This document shows, one piece after another, positions 56,572 to 64,000 of a stretch of DNA of 64,000 bases. Made by a program: the position numbers and the translations under genes. Within the stretch, counting starts at the first letter, position 1. Each line of letters starts with the position of its first letter. This DNA comes from [Clostridium] saccharolyticum WM1. GTDB taxonomy: Bacteria > Bacillota > Clostridia > Lachnospirales > Lachnospiraceae. Under the pieces are notes generated by a model. It ran no database searches. It saw only the letters and a list, made by a program, of their open reading frames with translations, and was not told the DNA's origin. The stretch is taken from NCBI RefSeq assembly GCF_000144625.1, contig NC_014376.1, forward strand, positions 4,302,501 through 4,366,500. Direction: 5' to 3'.

Positions 56572-57570
56572 TTATTCCCCTTTCCTGAATAAATCCAGCG
56601 GATTCATGGTTACCAGAATCGCACCGAACACGATTACAATAGAGCCGATTACAATCGTAGGGGTTACTGCCTGTCCCAAAAACAGGATACAGAAGAAAAC
56701 TCCCCAGAACGCATAGGTTACATTTAAGGACATTCCCACGGCACAGCCCACCGTAGAGTTGCTCTTATACCAGCAGAGGAATGACACTGCGGCACTTAAG
56801 CCGGATACTGCAAGCCAGATTGCCGGAATTCCTGCAAAAAGGGTTCCGCCCAGAAGACCCATGCCGCCGACGATAGGCAGGATTACGAATAAATCCACAA
56901 CACCGGAAATCAGCTGGCGTAAGTTTACTGCCACATCCGTATCGATCATGGCTCCGCCGTAAGTGGCAAATACACCTTCCAAAGCCCAGCAGATTGCCGC
57001 AATAAAGGAGAAAATAATTCCAAGGGTAAAGTTGTCACTGCCTTCCGGCTTTGTCCAGTTGATGATGATGGCACCGGCTACGCATACCAGCATTCCCATC
57101 ATGACTCTCTTGGTAATTTTCTGTTTTAAGAAGATCCATGCAAAAATAGCTCCGAACAAACTGCACAATGCGGAAATCGGAATCGCATAGGCACCGGCCA
57201 TGGCCAGGCCTACCAGATATGCGCCATTCGCTATGGGACCGCCCAGAAGAGATCCGACGACGATCATTTTACCAGGGAATGTGTTAAGACTTCTTCCCAT
57301 CTCACGGATACGGCCGCTCTTTGCATTATAAGCAGTCAGCCAGATTCCAGCGAAAAGATCATTTAAGCCGGAGCACACGTATGGTCCTGCCAAAAGTCCT
57401 GCCGCACTGACAAGAGGTTCATAATACCCTGCTACCAGCACAAGAACGGTATAGATCCCGTAGGTAAGTCCGGATAATGCACCGGTTGTCATTCCGGTTG
57501 TCCTGAATTTTTTGTTGATTGCCGCCATTTGTCCATCCGCAGATGCAGATGTCATTCCTAGGTTACTCAT
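56572..57570 (-). CDS. DMT-superfamily transporter, copy 1
   Basis: The 332-residue protein has ten predicted membrane helices in two EamA halves and the pattern TTGALSGLTYGIYTVLVLVAG and NWTKPEGSDNFTLGI. It is roughly twice the size of the EmrE-type proteins of enterobacterial cut loci. It may import choline or export trimethylamine; the sequence does not decide this. It starts at the stop of the shell gene at 57570 (TAATG). Confidence 0.88.
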   Translation of the reverse strand: MSNLGMTSASADGQMAAINKKFRTTGMTTGALSGLTYGIYTVLVLVAGYYEPLVSAAGLLAGPYVCSGLNDLFAGIWLTAYNAKSGRIREMGRSLNTFPGKMIVVGSLLGGPIANGAYLVGLAMAGAYAIPISALCSLFGAIFAWIFLKQKITKRVMMGMLVCVAGAIIINWTKPEGSDNFTLGIIFSFIAAICWALEGVFATYGGAMIDTDVAVNLRQLISGVVDLFVILPIVGGMGLLGGTLFAGIPAIWLAVSGLSAAVSFLCWYKSNSTVGCAVGMSLNVTYAFWGVFFCILFLGQAVTPTIVIGSIVIVFGAILVTMNPLDLFRKGE

Positions 57571-57860
57571 TATTTACTCTCCTTCTTGTCTTTTGGAAGA
57601 ATGATTTCAACCTCTGCGTGAGGACGAGGGATTACGTGAACGGAAACCAGTTCTCCAACTCTCTGGGCTGCTGCCGCGCCTGCATCAGTAGCTGCCTTTA
57701 CAGCACCTACGTCGCCTCTTACCATAACGGTAACAAGACCGCCGCCTACAAATTCTTTTCCTACCAGAGTTACGTTTGCTGCCTTTACCATTGCATCTGC
57801 AGCTTCGATAGAACCGATCAGGCCCTTTGTTTCAATCATTCCTAATGCATCAAATTTCAT
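57570..57860 (-). CDS. BMC-H shell protein, operon-proximal twin
   Basis: The 96-residue shell protein is the second member of the near-identical pair with 42459-42743 (85 of the first 85 residues align, two differences). The genes differ at many synonymous positions. It lies between the two DMT transporter genes, overlapping the first by 11 bp, so shell and transporter translation are coupled. Confidence 0.95.
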   Translation of the reverse strand: MKFDALGMIETKGLIGSIEAADAMVKAANVTLVGKEFVGGGLVTVMVRGDVGAVKAATDAGAAAAQRVGELVSVHVIPRPHAEVEIILPKDKKESK

Positions 57861-58824
57861 TGTTTACTTCCTCCTTTTTCATGAGCAGTTCAAATGGGTC
57901 TACGGATACTAAAACCGCACCCAGTATGATAATAATGGAACCAATGATTATGGTGGGAGTCACAGGCTGTTTCAAAAACAGAATACAAAACAGCACCCCC
58001 CAGAATGCGTAGGTAATATTCAATGACATACCCATGGCACAGCCCACCGTGCTGTTGGATTTATACCAGCACAAATAGGATACTGCGGCGCAAAATCCGG
58101 CAACCGCCAGCCACATAACCGGCGGCAGGGAAAAAAGAGTGCCTTTTAAAAGTCCCATGCCTCCTGCTATCGGCAAAATAACAAACAAATCTACAATACC
58201 GGATAAAAGCTGGCGGATGTTGATCACCACATCGGTATCCAGCATGGCGCTTCCGTAAGCCGCAAACACGCCTTCCAAAGCCCACCCGATGGCTGCAACA
58301 AACGCGCAGATGATCCCAAGGGTAAAATTCGTGCTGCCTTCCGGCTTTACCCAGTTAATGACAATGGCTCCCACCACACAGATCACCATTCCAATGCCGA
58401 CTCTGGGAACGATTTTCTGTTTCAAGAAAATCCTTGCAAACAATGCTCCAAAGAGAATGTACATGGCGGAGATGGGTATGGCATAGGCTCCTGCCATGGC
58501 AAGTCCCATGAGATAAGCACCGCTTGCTATGGGTCCGCCCACCAGAGAGCCGATCAGGATAATTTTTCCCGGGAACAGGCTTATGCTTCTTCCGATTTCC
58601 CGGATCCTTCCGGTCTTTACGTTATAAGCGGTCAGCCATAGACCTGCAAATAAATCATTCAGGCCTGAGGTTACATAGGGAGCAGCAAACAATCCCACTG
58701 CCCCGGCAAGCGGCTTGTAATATCCGGCGATCAAAACGAATGTGGTATATAACCCATACATCAGTCCGGACACCAGGCCTGTTGATATGCCAATTGCTTT
58801 AAATTTTTTACGTGCTTCCGTCAT
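57850..58824 (-). CDS. DMT-superfamily transporter, copy 2
   Basis: The 324-residue protein is a paralogue of the transporter at 56572: both share [40 protein letters not shown] and [15 protein letters not shown]. Ten membrane helices are predicted. It is the first gene of the operon, with GGGGAAGGA before ATG 58824; a longer start at 58857 has no SD. Two tandem paralogues may form a heterodimer or handle choline and trimethylamine separately. Confidence 0.88.
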   Translation of the reverse strand: MTEARKKFKAIGISTGLVSGLMYGLYTTFVLIAGYYKPLAGAVGLFAAPYVTSGLNDLFAGLWLTAYNVKTGRIREIGRSISLFPGKIILIGSLVGGPIASGAYLMGLAMAGAYAIPISAMYILFGALFARIFLKQKIVPRVGIGMVICVVGAIVINWVKPEGSTNFTLGIICAFVAAIGWALEGVFAAYGSAMLDTDVVINIRQLLSGIVDLFVILPIAGGMGLLKGTLFSLPPVMWLAVAGFCAAVSYLCWYKSNSTVGCAMGMSLNITYAFWGVLFCILFLKQPVTPTIIIGSIIIILGAVLVSVDPFELLMKKEEVNNEI

Positions 58825-58911
58825 TAAGTTTTCCTTCCCCATTTGAATACTGCACAAAATTCATGTTGGCCTGTTTCTCTGCTTTTTTCTTTACGTTCAG
58901 CTGAAAACGCT

Positions 58912-58970
58912 AGAAAACACATCGCGACAGTTAATGTTACTAATTTTGCTGAATCGGTTTGTGTTTTTCT
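58912..58970 (-). promoter_or_regulatory. Inverted repeat in the cut operon leader
   Basis: AGAAAACACA (58912-58921) can pair with TGTGTTTTTCT (58960-58970) in the roughly 150-nt leader between the cut promoter and the first gene. The role is unknown; it could be a stability element. Confidence 0.4.
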
Positions 58971-58978
58971 ATGCATTT

Positions 58979-59010
58979 AGTATAGGTCTTCCCCCTATGG
59001 GGAATGTCAA
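58979..59010 (-). promoter_or_regulatory. MerR-type promoter of the cut operon
   Basis: On the minus strand TTGACA (59005-59010) and TATACT (58979-58984) are separated by 20 bp. The overlong spacer contains the dyad TTCCCC AT AG GGGGAA. MerR-family activators bind such dyads between abnormally spaced hexamers and untwist the DNA. Confidence 0.85.
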
Positions 59011-59119
59011 TCGGTTTTTAATCTTTTTTATGCTCCAAATATTGGGAGCAGATAACCGGATTAAGTATAGTTTTACTGATTTTTGCATTTTGCATCATAT
59101 TAGCCGTAAAACCGGAAGC

Positions 59120-59171
59120 AAAAAAGGCCCCCTGGTACAGCATCCCGTAAGGCTGATGTACCAGGGAGGCC
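59120..59171 (-). terminator. Terminator of the MerR regulator gene
   Basis: On the minus strand GGCCTCCCTGGTACATCAGC pairs with GCTGTACCAGGGGGCC with small bulges, followed by TTTTTT. It isolates merR from the cut promoter. Confidence 0.9.
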
Positions 59172-59191
59172 CGCCGATTCAACATGCTCCC

Positions 59192-60025
59192 TTATTCTCT
59201 GTATATAGGAATAATGATTTCTGAAACAAACTCATCGGGACTTCGGGTGGTCCAGTAATCCACCACATACCGTTCAAAGCTTTCTTTTCCGCATTGATAG
59301 CCTTTTTTTGCCGCCCAGTTAAGTACTTTCTCATACTCTTCATCAATGGTCTCATGCTTTCCGATATGATACACCGATGCTGCCATAAACCCTCCATAGG
59401 TCTGCCTGTTTAAACAGTCCCTGCAAGGATGGATGGCCTGCTGCATGATCCTGACACGGCGGCATCTTCCTGCCATTTTATCTTCAAATGATTCGAACTT
59501 TAAAATTACCGGTCCTGTAATCTCATTCCCCACGGATTCTAAGTGGTTGGTCCATTGGATATTAATGATGGATTCCATATAATTATAATCAAACTCCTGG
59601 TCCATGCCACAAAATGTAGCAGGCTGTATATATTTTACCGCAACATCATGAACATCATTCTGGAGCACCAGCCTGGCTTCCTGTATCAGCTCATACCAGT
59701 CTTTCACTGCAATATAACTGTTATGAATCTGTTGCTCCTGAAGGCGCAGCTGGTCGATCTTGTTGCGGAAATTCTGTTCCAGATAATAATAAGTATTGCC
59801 TTCCACCAGGCCCTGCATTTCTTCCAGCTTAAACCCCATTTGTTTGTAATATTTCACCACCGGAACTGTGAGAAGCGTTTCCTTGTTATAATACCGGTAA
59901 CTGTTTTCCTTGCAGATCATATCAGGAGATATGATCCCGATTTTATCATAAAACCGCAGGGCTTTTGTTGAAATATTGCATATCTTACTCACTTCCCCGA
60001 TTGAGTATAATTTCTTTTCTTCCAT
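59192..60025 (-). CDS. MerR-family regulator of the cut operon
   Basis: The 277-residue protein has an N-terminal MerR helix-turn-helix with wing (LYSIGEVSKICNISTKALRFYDKIGIISPD), a linking coiled coil (residues 80-120) and a C-terminal GyrI-like effector-binding domain (about 130-277) with CYSV-like MAGRCRRVRIM and GGFMAASVYHIGKHE. A small-molecule ligand such as choline or a metabolite is likely. Its own promoter has the same 20-bp spacer and dyad as the operon promoter, which points to autoregulation. Confidence 0.9.
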   Translation of the reverse strand: MEEKKLYSIGEVSKICNISTKALRFYDKIGIISPDMICKENSYRYYNKETLLTVPVVKYYKQMGFKLEEMQGLVEGNTYYYLEQNFRNKIDQLRLQEQQIHNSYIAVKDWYELIQEARLVLQNDVHDVAVKYIQPATFCGMDQEFDYNYMESIINIQWTNHLESVGNEITGPVILKFESFEDKMAGRCRRVRIMQQAIHPCRDCLNRQTYGGFMAASVYHIGKHETIDEEYEKVLNWAAKKGYQCGKESFERYVVDYWTTRSPDEFVSEIIIPIYRE

Positions 60026-60113
60026 AGAACCCCCCCATTAGCATATGCCTTTGTCTAAGTGTCCATTGTTCGATAAATGTTACATTTAAGAGCTTTCTTG
60101 TACCGATGAACTT

Positions 60114-60145
60114 AGTATAATCCTTCCTGTATAGGGGAATGTCAA
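60114..60145 (-). promoter_or_regulatory. MerR-type promoter of the regulator gene
   Basis: On the minus strand TTGACA (60140-60145) and TATACT (60114-60119) are 20 bp apart, with the dyad TTCCCC..GGAA in the spacer. The first eight spacer bases (TTCCCCTA/TTCCCCAT) nearly match those at 59005. Confidence 0.85.
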
Positions 60146-60268
60146 CAACAACTTATGTAATCTATAATATACGAAAATGGCAGCATCCGAAAGCAGTAAA
60201 AAGCTGGAACATAGAATCTGCATTCCCGGCATGAATATTCAGACATACCCGTTTGGCTCATGATTCAC

Positions 60269-60317
60269 AAAAAAAGAGACCACCGGCCATCCGAGAATCC
60301 GGATAACCCGTGGTCCA
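60269..60317 (-). terminator. Terminator of trxA
   Basis: On the minus strand GACCAC..GGTTATCCG pairs with CGGAT..CC..GGTGGTC, followed by TCTTTTTTT. Confidence 0.85.
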
Positions 60318-60328
60318 TTCCTGTATAT

Positions 60329-60649
60329 TTATCTTAACTTCTCAATCATTTCCAGAACTTCTTTTTTGGATTTCACTCCTACGGATGTAGCTGCTGCCTT
60401 TCCATCCTTGAAAAGTACAAGAGTCGGAATGCTCATGACCTTAAACTGCCCTGCCAGATCCGGCTGCTGGTCCACGTCTACTTTTCCTACCTTTACGTCC
60501 GGAAAATTTCCTTCTGCAATTTCTTCGATTACAGGTGCAAACATCTTACAGGGGCCGCACCAGGTCGCCCAGAAATCCACCAGCGCAATGCCGCTGCTCT
60601 TTACTACTTCCGATTCAAAATTCTCCTGTGTCAATGTAATTACTGCCAT
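60329..60649 (-). CDS. trxA: Thioredoxin
   Basis: The 106-residue protein has the redox-active WCGPCK motif in VDFWATWCGPCKM, the cis-Pro in SIPTLVLFKDGK and GVKSKKEVLEMI at the end. I start at ATG 60649 (AGGAGGAACATG). It is preceded by an unusually long, palindromic leader. It reduces disulfides in the cytosol. It is transcribed alone. Confidence 0.96.
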   Translation of the reverse strand: MAVITLTQENFESEVVKSSGIALVDFWATWCGPCKMFAPVIEEIAEGNFPDVKVGKVDVDQQPDLAGQFKVMSIPTLVLFKDGKAAATSVGVKSKKEVLEMIEKLR

Positions 60650-60855
60650 ATCATGTTCCTCCTTCTTAACCTGCTTTTTGTGTATCTGCAAAAAGCGCCT
60701 TTATTCATTATTCACAGCAATTCCCTGCATCCCGGATATGCCGATGCATCATATCATAACCGTCCATGAAAGGGTTCCGGCTAACGGACCTTTATTGATA
60801 GTTTTATCATTATTGCATGAAATATCCCCGTTTTTTGGATTATTGCCTGTGGGAA

Positions 60856-60920
60856 AACTGTAACCTTATAAGTTTCAGTACCTTTACTGTTATTATAAAA
60901 GTTACAGTTGTATTTGTCAA
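60856..60920 (-). promoter_or_regulatory. trxA promoter within a large inverted repeat
   Basis: On the minus strand TTGACA (60915-60920) and TATAAT (60892-60897) are 17 bp apart, a consensus sigma-A promoter. AACTGTAACCTTATAA (60856-60871) and TTATAAAAGTTACAGTT (60893-60909) form an inverted repeat spanning the -10 and start region, with one bulged base. A repressor site is likely. Confidence 0.7.
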
Positions 60921-60933
60921 TAGATTTTTTTAT

Positions 60934-62124
60934 TTACTTATAAAAGTCCAGTCCCAGCTGTCCGGCTCTTTTAAGAAATTCATCCTTTTGCTGCTGCAGT
61001 ACTTCACCGTCTGAATTTTCTCCGTTTTCGGACAGCTTTCCATAATCCAGCACCTCAGAAGAACGTTTACCGCCTTCATAGCCTCCGCTCAGCTTCAATC
61101 TCAGGCGGAACCTTTCATTATGGTAAGTGATGGCAAGCTCCGGTATCTGAAAAGTCCTTTTCCCTGCCTGGCCATTGCCGGAATAGATTCTTGCATTAAC
61201 ATCAAGCTCCCTACCATCAAGGCTTACCCGGCTTTTCATGGAAAGCCCGTCATGAGGTTCCAGCAGCAGGCTCATATCAGCCAGGCCCTCTATGCGGATC
61301 TCCGTTATATGTAACTGTTTGTCAATGGTAAACAAAATCTCCTGGGTATCTCCCTGGGTTTTCCGTTCCCTCAGCATCTCCGCCCATTCTTTCGTATCCT
61401 TTCCAGGACCATCTTCCAGAAGATCTGCGATTTGGTCCAGGTAAGCATCAAAAAGGGCGGAGGGTACCAACGCCTGAATGGTTACGTTATTCTCATTCCT
61501 TCCCGCAAATTCCATCCGGCTTTGGTTCATCATATGGACCGTATCGTTTTTTAAGGTCTTCATCCGGTCTTTTAACTTAATCCGGTCTTCCGGAGCAATG
61601 GAAAAACCTATGTTCTTTTTCAACGCCTCCTGGCTGGTCCTTATGGCTGCTCCTGTGATTCCCGGTACGGAAATTACCGCATTTTCCTGATCCGCCCAGT
61701 AATGGATCCCATCTCTTATGGCTCCAAGAAAATATACGTCAAGGCTTCCCTGGGCAAAGGTATTTTCCTCATTCCTTTGTTCCTCCCAGGAGATACCGAA
61801 CCCACCCGGCAGTACCAGAACCGAATGACCATTCCATTCCACTTCATCCGCCACCAGCTTTAAGACAGTTTCATCAGTCCCTTCCTCTTTCAGTTCCTTG
61901 CCCCATAAATCCATCAGACATCCCCTGGTCTGCAGAGCTGATCGGGTCAGATAAAATCTGGCATAATGCATAGGAAGAAAGTGCCATGCCAATGCCCCCA
62001 GAACAATGAATGCCAGTGCCAAAGCACCCAACCACGCCAGCCGCCGTTTCATATCCGGCAGCTTCTTTTCCTGTCTCTTCTTACATAATTCCTGTCTGGC
62101 TGAGTTTTTCTTCAAAAAATTCAT
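60934..62124 (-). CDS. Membrane-anchored protein of unknown function
   Basis: The 396-residue protein has a basic N terminus (KKRQEKKLPDMKRR), one membrane helix (LAWLGALALAFIVLGALAWHF) and a soluble region of about 330 residues without recognised motifs. The soluble part is rich in beta and helical segments (ITEIRIEGLADMSLLLEP; FQIPELAITYHNERFRLRL). Its start lies inside the 3' end of the YhgE/Pip gene (44-bp overlap), so the two are translated together and probably function as a pair at the membrane. Confidence 0.7.
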   Translation of the reverse strand: MNFLKKNSARQELCKKRQEKKLPDMKRRLAWLGALALAFIVLGALAWHFLPMHYARFYLTRSALQTRGCLMDLWGKELKEEGTDETVLKLVADEVEWNGHSVLVLPGGFGISWEEQRNEENTFAQGSLDVYFLGAIRDGIHYWADQENAVISVPGITGAAIRTSQEALKKNIGFSIAPEDRIKLKDRMKTLKNDTVHMMNQSRMEFAGRNENNVTIQALVPSALFDAYLDQIADLLEDGPGKDTKEWAEMLRERKTQGDTQEILFTIDKQLHITEIRIEGLADMSLLLEPHDGLSMKSRVSLDGRELDVNARIYSGNGQAGKRTFQIPELAITYHNERFRLRLKLSGGYEGGKRSSEVLDYGKLSENGENSDGEVLQQQKDEFLKRAGQLGLDFYK

Positions 62125-64000
62125 TTAGTTTCAGCACCTTCTTCCGCAATACGATTCCAATCAGCAGTGATAGGGGAATATAGACCAGCACGTTTCCAAT
62201 ATCTCTCCAATAGGCATTCCCATAGATTCCGCCCACACACTCTCTCATGGCATTTATGAGATGGGTAAAGGGAAGCAAAGGGTTCACCAGCTGGAAAAAC
62301 CGTGGTGTCACCTGTATGGGGAAGGTACCGCCGGAACCTGCCACCTGAATAACCATGAAAACAACCACAATGGCCTTGCCCACGTCTCCAAAGGAAACTG
62401 TCATGGCATAAATGATATTGGTGAATACAATGCTGGCAGCAACGGCTGCCAACACGAATTTCCCCGGGTAAAGGCACTGGATCTTCAGCATATACAAATC
62501 TCCCAGGGATACTACCAGGGCCTGGGCGATTCCAAACAGCATAAAGGTTAGATACCTTCCAAAATAGGTTTCATACAGCTTAAGCCCCTGGGATCTGCTT
62601 ACTTCCACCTTGCTCTTTACCAGTGCCGCCAAAATAAGTCCTCCCACCCAGATGGCCAGAATCGTATAGAAGGGAGCCATGGCAGAACCATAATTTTCTA
62701 CCGGGTAAATCTTGTTGGTAACCATATCCGTGGGCATCTTAAGGAAATCACTGAGCTGCTCCGGGTCATTTTTCATGATTTCCATGATTTTGTTTAACTG
62801 CTTATTATCCGCCAGCTTATTCACACCGTCAATCATATCATCCACCCGGTCCTGACTCCTGTTCATCAGGCTGACAGCGCTGTCCAAAGCCTCAATCAGA
62901 CTCTGGGATGAAGCCGTTACGCTGGTAAGGGTGGTATCCATCTGGCCCACCATGCTTCCAATGCTGTCCAAAGCCCCCGAAGTGGCTCCCAAAGTATCAT
63001 AAGTCTTATCAAGGCCGTCCTTTAGGGGGATCTCCACCTTACCGTTATAAAAATCAAGTATGTCTGATATGGAATTGTAAGCGGTATCAAGAGAATTGCC
63101 GATGTCTTCCTTCATGTTATCCGGCAGTCTTTTCGTCTGCTTCACGGTCTGCTGGGCAGACTGCAGCTTCCTGGCCAGATCCTGCTGCTGTTTAACAGTA
63201 TTGGTAAGCTGCTGCTGAAGGTCTGTTACCTCCTTTAAGGGAACGGGCAGCTTCTGGTTGATCTCTCCTAACATTCTGTTTACACTGCTGCACTGGCTGA
63301 TGCTCCCCGAGACCAGATTTTCCATGGCTTTTAATGCATCCAATCCCCCGTCTGCGGATGCATCCGTAAGCCTGCCGATCACCTGGAAGGATTCGTACAC
63401 CGATTCCTCTATCTGCATAATTTGATCCAAAGTATCCTTAAGGCCTCCGGTCATTGTATCGGAAAAGCCTCTGGAGGAATCGATGAGGGTTTTTGCGCTT
63501 TCAGCGGATTTCCCTCCTGAATCAATCAGTTTGCTTACATCAGGAAGAGTTCCCTTCATTCCGTCATTTAAGCTGTTGACGGTGCGAAGGGTGGACTGAA
63601 GCATGGTAATGGTATCCACAAGCTGATTCAAATCCGCCTTTACATCCGTAAGCGAACTGACGGCATCGTTTCTGTCTGTTTCCTTATTTGTATCCCAGCC
63701 ATCGGAATATTTGTTCAGGATTTTCCCAACCACCCTTGAGGTGGAATTAATAAATGTCTCGTTGATCTGCTGCTGAACGCTCTCCACCCCTTTGCCGGTA
63801 ATTTTAGTGGCAATGGCATTCTTCTTCTCGTTTACATAATACTGAAGCATTGGGCGCTCAATGTGAGAGGTAAGAACGCTTGAAATTTTCTGGCTGAAAT
63901 CTTCCGGAACAATGACTGCCGCATAATATTTCCCGGCTTCCACCCCATCTATGGCTTCCTCCTTATTGACGAACTGCCAGCCGATCTGCTCGTTCTTTCT
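62081..64000 (-). CDS. YhgE/Pip-domain membrane protein, 5' truncated by window edge
   Basis: The visible 639 residues read in frame to the window edge (position 64000), so the true start lies outside. They contain a coiled-coil extracytoplasmic region (GGKSAESAKTLIDSSRGFSD and repeated QQQDLARKLQSAQQTVKQ) and a C-terminal block of five or six membrane helices related to ABC-2 permeases (AVSLMNRSQDRV, then LAIWVGGLILAALVKSKVEV split here). YhgE/Pip proteins include phage receptors and type VII secretion-associated exporters. Function here is not determined. Confidence 0.85.
   Translation of the reverse strand, partial: RKNEQIGWQFVNKEEAIDGVEAGKYYAAVIVPEDFSQKISSVLTSHIERPMLQYYVNEKKNAIATKITGKGVESVQQQINETFINSTSRVVGKILNKYSDGWDTNKETDRNDAVSSLTDVKADLNQLVDTITMLQSTLRTVNSLNDGMKGTLPDVSKLIDSGGKSAESAKTLIDSSRGFSDTMTGGLKDTLDQIMQIEESVYESFQVIGRLTDASADGGLDALKAMENLVSGSISQCSSVNRMLGEINQKLPVPLKEVTDLQQQLTNTVKQQQDLARKLQSAQQTVKQTKRLPDNMKEDIGNSLDTAYNSISDILDFYNGKVEIPLKDGLDKTYDTLGATSGALDSIGSMVGQMDTTLTSVTASSQSLIEALDSAVSLMNRSQDRVDDMIDGVNKLADNKQLNKIMEIMKNDPEQLSDFLKMPTDMVTNKIYPVENYGSAMAPFYTILAIWVGGLILAALVKSKVEVSRSQGLKLYETYFGRYLTFMLFGIAQALVVSLGDLYMLKIQCLYPGKFVLAAVAASIVFTNIIYAMTVSFGDVGKAIVVVFMVIQVAGSGGTFPIQVTPRFFQLVNPLLPFTHLINAMRECVGGIYGNAYWRDIGNVLVYIPLSLLIGIVLRKKVLKLNEFFEEKLSQTGIM

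Overview
The window looks like chromosomal DNA of an anaerobic, spore-forming clostridium of the Lachnospiraceae (Lacrimispora / Clostridium cluster XIVa type). This is inferred from gene content: glycyl-radical choline lyase in a microcompartment, AGCS symporter behind a glycine riboswitch, metK behind a SAM riboswitch, DUF6062, a Na+-type ATP synthase c subunit and strong Shine-Dalgarno sites. I see no rRNA, tRNA, CRISPR array, transposase or phage gene. Most genes lie on the minus strand; the right-hand gene runs off the window.

Layout. (a) 0.2-5 kb: DUF6062 protein, secreted beta-lactamase-fold serine hydrolase, OmpR-type two-component pair. (b) 5.2-13.2 kb: a mannitol-family PTS locus with two IICB proteins, a PRD regulator, IIA, a PfkB sugar-phosphate kinase and a Zn-dependent polyol-phosphate dehydrogenase. 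It is read as two units whose promoters share one architecture: palindromic operator, 16 bp, TTGAAA, 18 bp, TATAAT. (c) 13.4-16.7 kb: metK under a SAM-I riboswitch and, divergently, an alanine/glycine symporter under a single-aptamer glycine riboswitch. (d) 16.7-28.6 kb: a sugar ABC transporter with a DUF5107 protein; an N-acetylhexosamine-type kinase, nucleotidyltransferase and GalE; two paralogous AraC regulators, each divergent from a target unit; an isolated PP2C-like phosphatase. (e) 28.6-34.6 kb: murA, a large membrane-anchored protein of unknown function, a Trp/Gly/Pro repeat protein, and a second nucleotidyltransferase. (f) 34.8-42.3 kb: the complete F1Fo ATP synthase operon atpZ-I-B-E-F-H-A-G-D-C; the c subunit has Na+-binding residues. 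(g) 42.4-60.1 kb: a complete B12-independent choline-utilisation (cut) microcompartment operon of 18 genes plus its MerR regulator. (h) 60.3-64 kb: trxA, an unknown membrane protein, and a truncated YhgE/Pip membrane protein.

The cut locus is the centrepiece. CutC, activated by CutD, would cleave choline to trimethylamine and acetaldehyde inside a shell of five BMC-H-type proteins, one EutS/PduU-type protein and one EutN pentamer. Acetaldehyde is then split between ethanol (Fe-ADH) and acetyl-CoA/acetyl-phosphate (acylating ALDH, PduL). Unusual points: the second ALDH paralogue has Ser where the catalytic Cys should be; an EutT-like protein sits in a pathway without B12; nearly identical shell proteins bracket the operon; two 10-TM DMT transporters flank a shell gene; and both the operon and merR have TTGACA-N20-TATACT promoters with a dyad in the overlong spacer, the hallmark of MerR activation. 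Several intergenic gaps carry dispersed palindromic repeats that no gene explains.
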